64,000 nucleotides of DNA from Roseiarcus sp963717215 (GCA_963717215.1 CAVQVS010000001.1:313473-377472); one strand, 5' to 3'. Counted from the first letter of the stretch, positions 9,857 through 19,944 are shown. Numbers and translations: made by a program. The notes: generated from the letters alone by a model not told the origin.

Positions 9857-9870
9857 ATGCATACGTGCAT
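9857..9870. promoter_or_regulatory. Putative MarR operator in divergent promoter
   Basis: The spacer between the divergent MarR gene and the NTF2-like gene contains ATGCA-TACG-TGCAT, an inverted repeat with 5-base arms, followed directly by ATATG that extends an overlapping CATA/TATG symmetry. The position and symmetry fit a MarR-family operator; this is inference from location, as no binding data can be read from the sequence. Confidence 0.45.
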
Positions 9871-9926
9871 ATGTAAGTGACTTTCGCTTGTCACGCAACG
9901 CGGGCACGACGCCGAGGATAAATCCA

Positions 9927-10301
9927 ATGGATGATGACGTGAAACGCCTTGAACGCCTCTACGATCGCTTCAATGCGCGGGACATAGACGGGGTGTTGAC
10001 CGCGCTCGCCGATGATGTCGCCTGGGCCAACGGCATGGATGGCGGCCACGTCCATGGCCGCGAGGCCGTTCGCGCGTACTGGACGCGTCAGTGGACCCTG
10101 GTCAGTCCGCACGTCGAGCCTCTGGGCTTTCGTCGAACTCCCGATGGTGCGATCCTCGCGGAGGTCCGGCAGTCTGTCCGCGATCTCGAAGGCAAACCGC
10201 TCGAGGGGCAAACCCACGGGTTGAAGGACAAGACCGTCGGACACGTCTTCCGCTTTCGAGAGGGCAAGGTGGCGCGCTTCGACATCGAGGACATTGCCTG
10301 A
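9927..10301 (+). CDS. NTF2/SnoaL-like domain protein
   Basis: A 124-residue small alpha-beta barrel protein: LERLYDRFNARDIDGVLTAL is the typical first helix, DDVAWANG and HGREAVRAYWTRQW follow, and the C-terminal strands end in VFRFREGKVARFDIED. These folds are used as isomerases, hydrolases or ligand-binding proteins, and no catalytic residue here pins down a reaction. The ATG at 9927 gives a compact domain; a longer upstream reading frame would run back into the regulator on the other strand. Likely a target of the adjacent MarR protein. Confidence 0.8.
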   Translation: MDDDVKRLERLYDRFNARDIDGVLTALADDVAWANGMDGGHVHGREAVRAYWTRQWTLVSPHVEPLGFRRTPDGAILAEVRQSVRDLEGKPLEGQTHGLKDKTVGHVFRFREGKVARFDIEDIA

Positions 10302-10364
10302 TCCACGCGCACTCTCGCCGCCGAAGATGCGCCCGAAATGGCCGACGTCTGTCCGGGCGGCCCG

Positions 10365-10940
10365 TCAGGCCGTGAGGCCTTTGGCCTGCGCATAGTAAAG
10401 CAGCGCGATCGTCTTGGCGTCGGCGATCGCCCCGCTCTCGATCATGGCGAGCGCCTCGCCGAACGGGATCTCGAGGACCTCGATATGCTCGTCCTCGTCG
10501 ACGCCTCCGCCTTTTCCGGTGCGGTCCGCTTTGGCGTAGGGAGCGACGAAGCAGGCGATCTTTTCGGTCATGCCGCCGGGGCTCATGTAGGCGTCGAAAA
10601 CGTGGACAGGCTTGCGGATGACGACACCCGTCTCCTCGAGCGCCTCGCGGATGGCGCAGACTTCGGGCGGGTCGCCGTCCAACATGCCGGCGCAAACCTC
10701 GATGGTCGCCAGCGCGCCGTCGCTCAGATACGCGCCGGCCCGAAACTGCTTGACCAGCATGATGACGCGTCGCGTCGCGTCGTAAAGCAGCACTGCGGCC
10801 GCTTTGCCATGGCGATACACATCGTGCTTGAGTGTGCGCGTCGAGCCGTCGTCCTCCACGACCTCGATTTCGGTGCGGGTGAGATCGAACCGTCCCGTGG
10901 CGAGAACAGTGTCGCCGATCACGCGTGCAGCTTTGGCCAT
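10365..10940 (-). CDS. Nudix hydrolase (NudK / ADP-ribose pyrophosphatase type)
   Basis: A 191-residue cytoplasmic pyrophosphatase. The Nudix box is present as GMLDGDPPEVCAIREALEET, followed by the family segment FDAYMSPGGMTEKIACFVA, which is characteristic of NudK and TrgB-like enzymes hydrolysing GDP-mannose or ADP-ribose. It starts 8 bases after the nadK stop, so the pair nadK-nudix is probably one transcript concerned with nucleotide-cofactor metabolism. Exact substrate is not determinable. Confidence 0.88.
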   Translation of the reverse strand: MAKAARVIGDTVLATGRFDLTRTEIEVVEDDGSTRTLKHDVYRHGKAAAVLLYDATRRVIMLVKQFRAGAYLSDGALATIEVCAGMLDGDPPEVCAIREALEETGVVIRKPVHVFDAYMSPGGMTEKIACFVAPYAKADRTGKGGGVDEDEHIEVLEIPFGEALAMIESGAIADAKTIALLYYAQAKGLTA

Positions 10941-10948
10941 AAGATCGC

Positions 10949-11767
10949 CTAGTAGCGGAATTGTTCGCGCAGGATTCGCTCATCGAGCGAATGGCCGGGA
11001 TCATGGAGCAGCACGAGCGAGGTCGCCTTGTCCATCGCCACGTCGACCTCGACCACCCGGCGGATTTCGAAATGGTCGGCGGCGGCGGCGACGGGGCGCT
11101 TGTTAGCTTCCAGGACTTTTATGGTGACCCGCTGGAAATCGCGCAGGAGCGCGCCCCGCCAGCGGCGAGGGCGAAACGGCGACAGCGGCGTCAGCGCCAT
11201 CAAGGGCACTTCGAGCGGCAGGATCGGCCCGTTGGCGGAAAGGTTGTAGGCGGTCGAGCCGGCCGGAGTCGCAACCAGGATGCCGTCCGCGATCAGTTCG
11301 TCGAGCTGGACTACGTCGTCAATCTCTATGCGCAGCTTGGCCGCCTGATAGGTCTGGCGCAACAGCGACACCTCGTTTATCGCCCGCGCGGTCGTATCGA
11401 CCCCGTGAATGTCTCGCGTGCGCATGATGAGCGGGTGAATGATCGAGGGCTGCGCGACTCTGAGCCGTTCCGGTAGCCCTTGCTCGGAATAGTCGTTCAT
11501 GAGGAAGCCCACCGACCCTCGGTTCATGCCGTAGATCGGCTTCGGCGCCTTCATGGTCATATGTAGGGTTTGCAGCATCAGGCCGTCGCCGCCGAGCGCG
11601 ACGACAACGTCCGCCTCGTCGAACGGGCTGTTGCCATAGAGAGCCGCGAGGCGCTCAAGCGCGTCGTTCGCTTCCTTTGCCCCCGAAGACAGGAAGGCGA
11701 TCGATTGAGTTCGCGCCATTGGCGTAACGACCGACATCTGCACCTTCCCCGAACGCCGCGCGAACAA
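10949..11767 (-). CDS. nadK: NAD kinase
   Basis: Phosphorylates NAD to NADP with ATP. The 272-residue product has the signature VVALGGDGLMLQTLH, the NRGSVGFLMND loop and the TPAGSTAYNLSANGPILP segment of the family, then a C-terminal FDPGHSLDERI-like end (LLHDPGHSLDERILREQF). Two in-frame Met codons near the start (residues 1 and 13, the second in TPMARTQSIAF) leave the exact start open; homologues usually begin close to the second or at the Met of MSVVTP. Upstream of the Nudix gene in the same orientation. Confidence 0.95.
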   Translation of the reverse strand: MFARRSGKVQMSVVTPMARTQSIAFLSSGAKEANDALERLAALYGNSPFDEADVVVALGGDGLMLQTLHMTMKAPKPIYGMNRGSVGFLMNDYSEQGLPERLRVAQPSIIHPLIMRTRDIHGVDTTARAINEVSLLRQTYQAAKLRIEIDDVVQLDELIADGILVATPAGSTAYNLSANGPILPLEVPLMALTPLSPFRPRRWRGALLRDFQRVTIKVLEANKRPVAAAADHFEIRRVVEVDVAMDKATSLVLLHDPGHSLDERILREQFRY

Positions 11768-11880
11768 TTGGCGAAACGGGCGCTCGCGCGCGTGTCCGCG
11801 GGGGCAGTCTTAGCCGAGCGCTCGCGCGCTTCAAAGTCGGTCGCGTTTTGAAGCGGAATACACCCGTTAAGGGAAGTGGA

Positions 11881-13440
11881 TTACGGGAGCAGCTCCCGTG
11901 CGTCCGGCGCCCCTCGGGTCGACTTGCGCGCGCCCTCCGCGGTCGGCAATTTGATCAGGAATCGCGCGCCACAATAGAAATCATCGGCCTTGGCCGGCGC
12001 AAGCGTGATCGCGCCGCCGTTTCGCGTCACGAGGTCCGCCGCGATCGCAAGACCAAGGCCGGCGCCGACGTCGCTGGTCGACTTGTGGAACGGCTCGAAG
12101 ATCCGGTCGTGTTGATCGGGTGGAAATCCAGGCCCGGTGTCGCTGATCTCGACCAGCGCCAGCCCGTCGGTGCGAATGGCGGCAAAGCGGATGGCCTTCG
12201 GACGGCCATCCGTCGCGCCTTTGGTCATAAGCGCCTGTGCGGCGTTCCGGCTTAGATTTTCCAGCACCCGCAACATGTGGTCCGGGTCGGCATAAACGCA
12301 GAAACGCGGAGGAATGTCGATGTTGTAGTCGATCGCCACCTCGTGTTCGGCTGTCCCCGCCTCGACGACCTGGCTCACGAGGTCGCTCAGGTCGAAGCGG
12401 CGGCGAGATGGGGGAAGCTCCCGGCTTGCCCCATAGGTGAGCGTCGACTGGCAGAACTGGATCGCGCGATCGAGGGTCGCGACCAGACGCGGCGCCAGTC
12501 GCTGGGCAAGCGGATCGGGGATCGTCGCCAGGCGATCCGAGATGAGCTGCGCGGCGCTCAGGATGTTGCGCAGGTCATGATTGATGCGCGCAACCGCCAT
12601 GCCGAGTTCGGCCAGGCGCTTGCCTTGCGCCAGCTCATGGGCGAGCGACCCCTGCATGACGGCGAGCGCCGCCTCGGCGCGGCCGATCTCGTTGCCCCGA
12701 CCGGTCGGGGCAATCACCCGCGACGCGTCCTGGGACTCTCGCCGAAGGCGATGATGTTGGACGTGAGCCGGCGCACCGGCTGGAGCACCATGCGCCAGAG
12801 CGCCGCCCACAGCACGCAGGTCACGACAGCCGCGATGGTCAGCGAAATCGTGAGAAAATTGTACGACACACGTCGCAAAGACTGGACCAGCGTCGTCTCG
12901 TCGAAAGCGAACTCGATCGCCGGTTCGTTCGCTCGCGCGGGAGCGCTCAGCTTCACGACGGTCCCCGGCGCGGCGAACAGGGCGTGAAAGGTGGCGGCCA
13001 TGCTCTCCAGATAGGAATTGTCGTCAGCGACGATCGAACTCTACGCCCTGCAGCGGGCCGCCGGCGAGAACGAATTCGCGGCGCCCCGTCGGCGTCTCGA
13101 TCGCCATCCACCTCACCTCGACGCTATTCAGGATCTTTTGCGACAGCTCTCGGGGCGGCGGGGTCGGTCCCGCCAGCCCGAAAGCGTCGACGGTCGTCTG
13201 AACGGCGCTGATCTTGCCGTGCAACAACATCTCGCGATGGGCCGTGAGTCGGGTCACATAGAAGAGGCTCATCGCCAGGAGGACGAAACCGATCGTGACC
13301 GCAAGGACCCGAGCCGCGAGGCCGAAGCCGCGAAATGGCGGCGCCAGTCCCGGCGCGCCTGCCTGTTTTGAGATCACGTCCGGGAACGTGAGGGCGAGCG
13401 CGTCGGCGCCGCCCTCGCTTCTGGCCGGAAGGTCTAGCAT
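11881..13440 (-). CDS. Sensor histidine kinase, two frameshifts
   Basis: Membrane-bound two-component sensor of about 520 residues read in three pieces. Piece 1 (13440 to about 13025) has a first membrane helix RVLAVTIGFVLLAMSLFYV and the start of a periplasmic domain. Piece 2 (to about 12735) continues the sensor domain, a second helix ISLTIAAVVTCVLWAALW and a HAMP-like VLQPVRRLTSNIIAF. Piece 3 has the H-box INHDLRNILS, N-box NLSRNAAQAL, G1 DTGPGFP and G2 GAGLGLAIA. The second lesion is a missing C in the CCC run at 12732-12734. Its ATG overlaps the end of the denD-like gene by 7 bases. No response regulator lies beside it. Confidence 0.85.
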
Positions 13441-14441
13441 CGTGCGGTCACGCCCTGGGCCCTTGGATGTTCGTCCTCAATATGGGCATTGATTATGGCG
13501 GAAAAATTGGCGTCTGCTTGAAATCCTAGACTTTTTGCCCGCGCCGGATCGAAATCACGCGCCCATCCCGCGACGATGCGGATGATCGTCTCATCGGGCT
13601 CGCGGCGGATGAGGGCGACGGTCTTGTCGCCGGCGATGGCGCGCAAAGCCTCTATCTGCTCCCCGACGGTGACACTCACGCCTGGCAGGCTGAGCGAACG
13701 GCGAGCGCCCAGGAGAGAGAGATCCATCTCCGCCGCGCGCAACAGGAAGCCGATCGCCGCGCGGGGCGAGGCATGCCAATGCCGAACGTCGTCGCCGACC
13801 GGCAGGATCGCCTCCTTGCCGGCGAGGGGCTCGCGGATGATGCCTGAGAAAAATCCAGACGCCGCTTTGTTCGGCAAGCCCGGGCGGACGCAGATGGTGG
13901 GCAGGCGAAGCCCAATGCCGTCGAAGAAGCCTCGTCTTGAATAATCTGCAAGCAGGAGCTCGCAGATCGCCTTCTGGGTTCCGTAGCTGGTTAAGGGGGC
14001 GGAGAGAAACTCGTCTCCGATCTTGTCGGGAAACGGCGCCCCAAAGACCGCGATCGAGGAGGTGAAGATGAGACGGGGCTTGTAGGCGCCGCCGGACAAT
14101 GCCTGCTCGCGCCGGATCGCCTCGAAGATGGAGTGCGTTCCGCCGAGGTTGATGGCGTAGCCTTTGTCGAAGTCGGCCTCCGCTTCGCCCGAGACGATTG
14201 AAGCCAGGAGAAAAATGACATCGGGCCTGGGCGCGACAAGTTTTGTCGCGGCGTAGGATGCGGCGATGTCGAAAGCGTCGAGCGTGGTTGGGAAGGGCGC
14301 GTTCGCTGGCGCCTGCGGCGTGACGATGTCGACGAGATGCGCGTGGGTGATCGCCTTGCCGGCGAGTTTCCCGTCGCGCACCAGGCGCGCGGTCAACTTG
14401 CGCCCGATCATGCCCGCCGCGCCGATAATAAGCACCTTCAT
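13434..14441 (-). CDS. denD: NAD-dependent epimerase/dehydratase family, D-erythronate dehydrogenase-like
   Basis: Extended SDR of 335 residues. The N-terminal Rossmann motif is LIIGAAGMIGRKL, the strand IFLLASIVSGEAEADFD is characteristic of the DenD group, the active site has TSSIAVFG and YGTQKAICE (Tyr-x-x-x-Lys), and VRPGLPNKAASGF follows. DenD oxidises D-erythronate to 2-oxo-D-erythronate in four-carbon sugar-acid degradation. I start at the ATG at 14441, preceded by GGGAGAAA, instead of an earlier codon. The partner enzymes of that pathway are not in the window, so the substrate is inferred from family only. Confidence 0.8.
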   Translation of the reverse strand: MKVLIIGAAGMIGRKLTARLVRDGKLAGKAITHAHLVDIVTPQAPANAPFPTTLDAFDIAASYAATKLVAPRPDVIFLLASIVSGEAEADFDKGYAINLGGTHSIFEAIRREQALSGGAYKPRLIFTSSIAVFGAPFPDKIGDEFLSAPLTSYGTQKAICELLLADYSRRGFFDGIGLRLPTICVRPGLPNKAASGFFSGIIREPLAGKEAILPVGDDVRHWHASPRAAIGFLLRAAEMDLSLLGARRSLSLPGVSVTVGEQIEALRAIAGDKTVALIRREPDETIIRIVAGWARDFDPARAKSLGFQADANFSAIINAHIEDEHPRAQGVTARC

Positions 14442-14644
14442 GTCGAACTTTCTCCCTTTGCCGCCACGCCATTCCTGCTCGCGGGATGGCCGCAATCTAA
14501 AACGGTTTTGCCGTCCTGCATATTGTGATCATCGTGTCAAGATGTTCTGAACACTGGGTCAGAGTAGATTAGGCCTGCCTTGTTTATGCCTCATACACCG
14601 GTCAGTTGGGCCCGGGTAACGTTCAGAATAATGAGGTGTAATGG

Positions 14645-14953
14645 ATGCGGAAATTCATGTTTGTGTGTGCGGCCATGGTTGGATTTACGAACGTAGTGGC
14701 CGCAAGTGAGTTGGGTATAGCCTCTTACTATCTTAATCCACATTACAGCGGGCTGATCGCCGCCCACAAAACCCTTCCGATGGGAACGCGAGTGAAGGTG
14801 GTCAATCTCGACAACGGCCGCGCCGCCATCCTGAAGATCGTCGATCGGGGACCATTCATCCGGGGCCGGATCATCGACGTCTCACCGGCCGCGGCGAGCG
14901 TGCTCGGCTTCCGCGCCGCAGGCCTCGCGCACGTGCGGATCGAGCGGAACTAA
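14645..14953 (+). CDS. RlpA-like double-psi beta-barrel secreted protein
   Basis: A 102-residue protein with a signal peptide of about 21 residues (MFVCAAMVGFTNVVAA) and a compact RlpA domain: GIASYY, HKTLPMGTRVKVVNL, KIVDRGPFIRGRIIDVSPAAA. RlpA proteins act on or bind septal peptidoglycan; this short form has only the barrel and no SPOR domain. GAGGTG lies 12 bases before the ATG at 14645; an ATG at 14641 is out of frame. Codon use is less extreme at the beginning than in neighbours. Confidence 0.85.
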   Translation: MRKFMFVCAAMVGFTNVVAASELGIASYYLNPHYSGLIAAHKTLPMGTRVKVVNLDNGRAAILKIVDRGPFIRGRIIDVSPAAASVLGFRAAGLAHVRIERN

Positions 14954-15155
14954 ACTTCAGCGACCAATCGGCTCTCGCACGCCGCCCCGGCGGTTTGGCG
15001 CGGATTGCGCGCGGGCGCAGGGGCGGACGGCCTAGGCTCGCTGCGAGCGCGGTCGGCAGGCGTAAGAAAGTCTCGCAAAACCTGCGATCAGTCTGTTAAT
15101 TGTCTCTCCTCGCAGAATTGCGCTCGGCGCAAAGGTCGCGGGAGGCTGATTGCCG

Positions 15156-15939
15156 ATGTCGAAACTCCCGGTCGCGTTGCTGCTCGTCCTCGGATGGGCT
15201 CTCGTCCCCCAGCCGTCCTTCGCGGAAGCGAAGTGCCCGGCCGGGGACGCGCCGATCTTCGAGGAGGATGTGCGGGCGGCGCCGAATTGCGAGGCCGCTC
15301 ACAAGCTCCACGACGCCTGTGGGTGGGGATCGAGCGGCGATGTGGCCCTGAGCGGGGCTGTCATCGAGAAATGCGAAGCCGTCTTTCTCAGCCGCCTCGC
15401 GCCGGCGCAGAAGAGGAACTACCAGGCGCGTCAGCAACGCTGCAGCGACAAATATGCCAGAGAAGACGGAAGCCTGGCGGTCGCCGAGGCGGCGCTTTGC
15501 GCCGAGGCGATCGCCGTCTCCTTCGCCAGGAACGCCGCCACTGCCGGCCGCATTCCGGCGGCGCCGCTTGCGCCGGTGAAGGCGAGCTTTGATTGCGGCA
15601 AGGCGCGCACGAAACTCGAGCTTTTGATCTGTTCGAGCGACACTATCGGCAGTGAGGACATCGATCTTTCTGCGGCCTACCAGAAGGCGCTGGGGAGCTC
15701 AGCTCCAGATGTCCGCAAAGTTCTTGTCGCCAGTGAGAGCGGCTGGCTAACCTATGTGGCGAAGGTCGTGCATCGGCGCCGCGATTGGCGCCTATGATTC
15801 CAAGAGCTGCGCGGAGCAGGCGTTTTCCGATCGCGCCGAACAACTGAAGCGGTGCCTGTCCAAAAGCGGCGACGAGGCGAAAGCGTGCCTGAATGTTTAC
15901 GCACCCGTCGTCAACGGGGTGACGCCGACGAAGCCGTGA
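15156..15939 (+). CDS. LprI/DUF1311-like secreted protein, frameshifted
   Basis: Starts at an ATG at 15156 with GGAGG 10 bases upstream, and has a cleavable signal peptide (LPVALLLVLGWALVPQPSFA). The body has many Cys residues; the second half matches the lysozyme-inhibitor LprI-type pattern SFDCGKARTKLELLIC, LSAAYQKAL, then, after a frame change, SCIGAAIGAYDSKSCAEQAF and RCLSKSGDEAKACL. The junction is at 15764-15765 where deleting one G restores AKSCIG. Total about 260 residues. Probable periplasmic protein protecting or binding cell-wall-active enzymes; function inferred from family. Confidence 0.7.
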
Positions 15940-16220
15940 GGACAGGTCGTCTCTCAGGCGAGGCGGTTTTCGCCACGGCGCCGGCGGCGGCGTTCCTCGC
16001 CTTGATCCTGCCGGAAGGCCGCGGCGCCGTTAGCGATGCGGCGAGTTCGGGCGGCGTGGTAACCCCAAGTCCGCGAACTCGGTCTCTGGTCGTTTCTGCG
16101 CTCAAGGCCGCGGTCACGCAATTATCCAACTTTCAATGGGACGCTCACAGGGCGTAATATACTCTTTGAAATAGTTTTAATTAGGCGGAGGTAAACTCGC
16201 TTTCCGGACAAAAGGGGCGG

Positions 16221-16847
16221 ATGTGGATTATGTCGGATGATCAGGAAATCGTTCAAAGCAGGTTCGGTTATATAAACCGATTTCGGTTTGGCGAAGGTCA
16301 GCTGACGTTCACCTCGCGAGACAGCAGCGAGTTGACCCGCTCGATCAATTACGAGGCAATAAACCCGGACAGCAGCTCGACTTTGAAAATAAATGCAGGG
16401 AAACGTTACGGTTTTCTCATTGCTATCATTGGCACAGCCTTAACGATGACGATACAGGTCCTGCATCCAGGCCGTGCTGATTTTGCGTTGGCCGCAGCGA
16501 GCGCAGCGGTCGCAACCTATTTCCTGCTGGTTTATCGAAACGTCATGACTTTGACATTCACGCTTCTTCAGCCGGCTGACGGAGCGGGAACGCCGATACG
16601 CATCACTCACGACAAGCGTTACGACGAGATCCTGCAACGCATCAAATCGGGCCGGATCGCTCGCCTGCGCAAGCTTCACCTCGCCGTGAACTTTGAAAAC
16701 GCGCCGAAGCAAGAGGCGCGAAAGTTCAAATGGCTGTTGGACGAAGGGGCGATTTCGGAAGCCGAATATCAAGAGGCGATCGCCCGGTTATCGGCCAATC
16801 CTTCCAGCTTGTCCGACGATGCGAGGCCGGTGGTCCACTTGCAGTGA
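16221..16847 (+). CDS. Hypothetical membrane protein with SHOCT-like tail
   Basis: Not recognised as a named family. The 208-residue product has an N-terminal soluble beta-rich part (FGYINRFRFGEGQLTFTS), two predicted membrane helices at about 65-80 (YGFLIAIIGTALTMTI) and 88-105 (FALAAASAAVATYFLLVY), a second soluble part, and a C-terminal SHOCT-like helix pair (KFKWLLDEGAISEAEYQEAI). Both ends are likely cytoplasmic. Start at 16221 or at the Met three codons later. Its GC content is visibly lower than that of neighbouring genes, which may indicate later acquisition. Confidence 0.65.
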   Translation: MWIMSDDQEIVQSRFGYINRFRFGEGQLTFTSRDSSELTRSINYEAINPDSSSTLKINAGKRYGFLIAIIGTALTMTIQVLHPGRADFALAAASAAVATYFLLVYRNVMTLTFTLLQPADGAGTPIRITHDKRYDEILQRIKSGRIARLRKLHLAVNFENAPKQEARKFKWLLDEGAISEAEYQEAIARLSANPSSLSDDARPVVHLQ

Positions 16848-16896
16848 CGGGCAGTTGACCGCAATCAAGCTGGGGCGCCTTTCTGGGCGAGCAGGC

Positions 16897-17925
16897 TCAC
16901 AGCCAGGATTGCGACCAGCCTGTGACCCAGTCGATCAGCGCCTGGTCGCGAAAGACGCCGCGATCCCAGTCGCCCTTGATATGATCGAGCGCGAAGATTG
17001 CGCCCTTCTTGTCGCGCACGGCGACGGAATAAAACAGCAGCACATTCCAGTCACGGTTGGTGAGGCCAACGACGCGCTGGCGCGCAGCATATGCGTCGAT
17101 CAGCGCTTTATAGTCGATTCCGGACCATCTCATGACGTCGTCGACGCCGGCCGAAATTGTCGCCGCCTTCGCCGCGACCGAGACATATTCGATCTTGCCT
17201 TGGTCGCCTCCAGGCTCGGCTAGCAGGGACCCGGCGAAAGCCGCCGCCTCGCCATGCCCGCCAAACCATCGTTCCAGCATGTAGTTATAGTACAGCGGAG
17301 CGTAGGCGGGAAAGGTCGGAAAGGTCTTGGTCGCCTGCACATATATTGACTGCAAGCGCTCGCGCGCGTCATCGGACACGACCGCCATCTCCATTTCGAG
17401 GAAGTAGACCATCGGATCGGCGGTCTCATGGACAGGGGCCAATGTGTCCTCCGCTCGCGCCATTGCCACGCGGAATCCCCGCCAGGCGGTTTCGGGGGTG
17501 TCTTTGGCGGAGCCGAAGCCTCGCAATTGCCAGGCGCGCGATTTCCAGAGATTGACGAGAGCGATGCGCGCCGCAAGCGAATGCGGCCGCCGCTTTAGCC
17601 ACGTTTCGAGCGCGTTGCGCTTGTGGTCGAAGGTCACCCTTGAGGTATCTGGCGCACAACCGCAGCTTGAGCCGGCGAAGGGAGTAAGCTGCTCATAGAA
17701 CTGCGCCAGCGCCCACCAGCCGCCGCTAATGCGCACCCGCGAAGCGCGATAGTCGTCCGCGATGGCGTCGAGTTCGTTGGTGCGGCCCTCCATGAGCATC
17801 AGCTCGACGTCGCTACGGACCTCGACGATGCGCTCGCTCGGTTCTTCGGCCTGCGTTGGCGCCGAGGCCAGCCAGACCCCCAGAGCCAACAACGCCGTAC
17901 CGAAGCGCATCCCGCCAAACACCAT
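16897..17925 (-). CDS. Hypothetical secreted protein
   Basis: A 342-residue product with a signal peptide (FGTALLALGVWLASAPTQA) and a helical, TPR-reminiscent body: repeated Trp/Tyr-rich helices such as ISGGWWALAQFYEQL, LAARIALVNLWKSRAWQLRG and APLYYNYMLERWFGG. The SSCGC motif near residue 91 could form a disulfide. It resembles DUF4034-type periplasmic proteins but I cannot assign it firmly. It stands alone, with an AT-richer promoter region upstream (17926-18000). Confidence 0.6.
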   Translation of the reverse strand: MVFGGMRFGTALLALGVWLASAPTQAEEPSERIVEVRSDVELMLMEGRTNELDAIADDYRASRVRISGGWWALAQFYEQLTPFAGSSCGCAPDTSRVTFDHKRNALETWLKRRPHSLAARIALVNLWKSRAWQLRGFGSAKDTPETAWRGFRVAMARAEDTLAPVHETADPMVYFLEMEMAVVSDDARERLQSIYVQATKTFPTFPAYAPLYYNYMLERWFGGHGEAAAFAGSLLAEPGGDQGKIEYVSVAAKAATISAGVDDVMRWSGIDYKALIDAYAARQRVVGLTNRDWNVLLFYSVAVRDKKGAIFALDHIKGDWDRGVFRDQALIDWVTGWSQSWL

Positions 17926-18145
17926 GACGTATCCACGATTATACTACAACAACGTGTTATATCATGAAGCCCGGCTCTTGCGCGTGAAGAAAGGGCGACG
18001 AAGGTTGACGGAAAGTGGAAGCAAAGACCACAGCTACAGAGCGCAGAACTAAACGGGGTGGTAACAGACTGAAAACATTAGCAAGCGCCGGTAAAATTGC
18101 CGCTAGGCTCATCGCGCTAGTCCTGGCCCATCCTCCTTGGAGCCG

Positions 18146-19869
18146 CTAATTCCCGCCCTCAAGCAGGCGGCGAGCGATCACCTGCGCCTGGATTTCGGCC
18201 GCCCCTTCAAAGATGTTGAGGATGCGTGCGTCGCATAGGACCCGCGAGATCGGATATTCGAGAGCGAATCCATTGCCGCCATGGATCTGCAGCGCATTGT
18301 CCGCTGCTGCCCAGGCGACGCGGGCGGCGAGGAGCTTCGCCATGCCCGCCTCGAGGTCGCAGCGGCGGCCTTCGTCCTTGGCGCGTCCGGCGAAATAGGT
18401 GATCTGGCGCGCGATATGGATCTCGACCGCCATCATCACGAGCTTGTCGGCGACCCGGGGAAAATGGATGATCGTCTTGCCGAACTGCACCCGCTCCTTG
18501 GCGTAGCGGAGCCCAAGCTCGAAAGCGCATTGCGCGACGCCCACGGCGCGCGCGGCGGTCTGGATACGTGCGGATTCGAAGGTCTCCATCAGCTGCTTGA
18601 AGCCCTGGCCCTCGACGCCGCCCAGGAGCGCCTCGGCGGGCACGCGGAAGCCGTCGAAGGCGATCTCGTATTCCTTCATGCCGCGGTAGCCGAGCACCTC
18701 GATTTCCCCCCCGACATGCCCTCGGCCGGAAACGGATCGGCGTCATTGCCGCGCGGCTTCTCGGCCAGAAACATCGACAGGCCCCTGTAGCCGCGCTCGT
18801 CGGGGTTGGTGCGGACCAGCAATGTCATGAGGTCGGCGCGAACGGGATGGGTGATCCAGGTTTTCGCCCCGCTGACCACGTAGTCATCGCCGTGCCGGGT
18901 CGCGCGGGTGCGCAAGCTCGCGAGGTCGGAGCCGGTGTTGGGCTCGGTGAAGACCGCGGTCGGCAGGATCTCGCCGCTCGCGATCCTGGGCAGGTATTTC
19001 TGTTTCTGCGCCCCGGTGCCGCCGACGAGGATGAGTTCGGCGGCGATCTCGGACCGGGTGCCGAGCGAGCCGACGCCGATGTAGCCGCGCGACAATTCCT
19101 CCGAGACGACGCACATCGCGACCTTCCCAAGCCCCATGCCGCCATAGGCCTCCGGGACGGTGAGGCCGAAGACGCCCATCGCGCTCAAGCTCCCGATGAT
19201 TTCGAGCGGGATATAAGCGTTGGCGCGGTGCCAGCCTTGGGCGTGGGGAACGATCTCGGCGTCGGCGAAGCGGCGCATCTCGCCGCGGATCGCCTCGAAG
19301 GTCTCGTCGAGGCCGGGGTCGCCGATCACGCCTTCCCGCGCCTGCCCGATCAAAGCGGCGAGGGCGGCGCGGTTTTCCCTTGTGTTCCCGAGGCGATCAG
19401 CGTCTCGACGGCCTCGTTGCGAAACCGCGCGATGTCTTCCGGAGCGAGGCCGAAGTCGGCGGGGCGGACGAATTCGCCCTGATTCATCGGGATGGCGCTA
19501 AAGATCTGATCGAGATAGTCTCCAAGCCCGATGCGCGTCAGCAATTGTTCAGTCTCGCCGAATCGGCCCGTCCTCCTGCATACGGTTGGCGTAGGCGGCC
19601 ATTTCCTTGATGGCTTCGACATAGGTCGCAAGCCAGGCCAGCCCGTGGACGGCATGCTGTTCAGTTTCGATCTTGTCGGCGCTCAACTTGCCGTTTTCGC
19701 TCACTCGGCCGCGCATGGCGTCGAGCGCGCGATCCAAGAGGCGCTCAGCGGCGGAGTGGGCCTGGCGGGCAAGGTCGTCGAGCGTCAACAGGCGTGGCTC
19801 CTTCCTTGGGCGCCGTTGCTGCGCCGCAGCATGCGTCGCCGCTTCCGCCGTTGCAATGCCTCTCCGCAC
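18146..19869 (-). CDS. mcd: Methylsuccinyl-CoA dehydrogenase, three frameshifts
   Basis: Flavin acyl-CoA dehydrogenase of about 570 residues. The N-terminal extension (ENGKLSADKIETEQHAVHGL, AIPMNQGEFVRPADFGL) is the hallmark of methylsuccinyl-CoA dehydrogenase, which makes mesaconyl-CoA in the ethylmalonyl-CoA pathway. The dehydrogenase core has VFTEPNTGSDLASLRTRA, GAKTWITHP and RYAKERVQFGKTI, ending in NIFEGAAEIQAQVIARRLL. Frames change at 19567-19569 (extra base in CCC), 19375-19379 (base missing in TTTTCCC) and 18706-18712 (C7 where C8 is needed), all homopolymers. Start is set at a GTG at 19869; the true start is uncertain. No other pathway gene is in the window. Confidence 0.85.
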
Positions 19870-19944
19870 ATCACGGGGTCGTGGGTGGCGCTCGCCGCCG
19901 CGTCGGGCCAAAATGGTTGCTGATGCGGGGAGGGTCGAGCGAGG

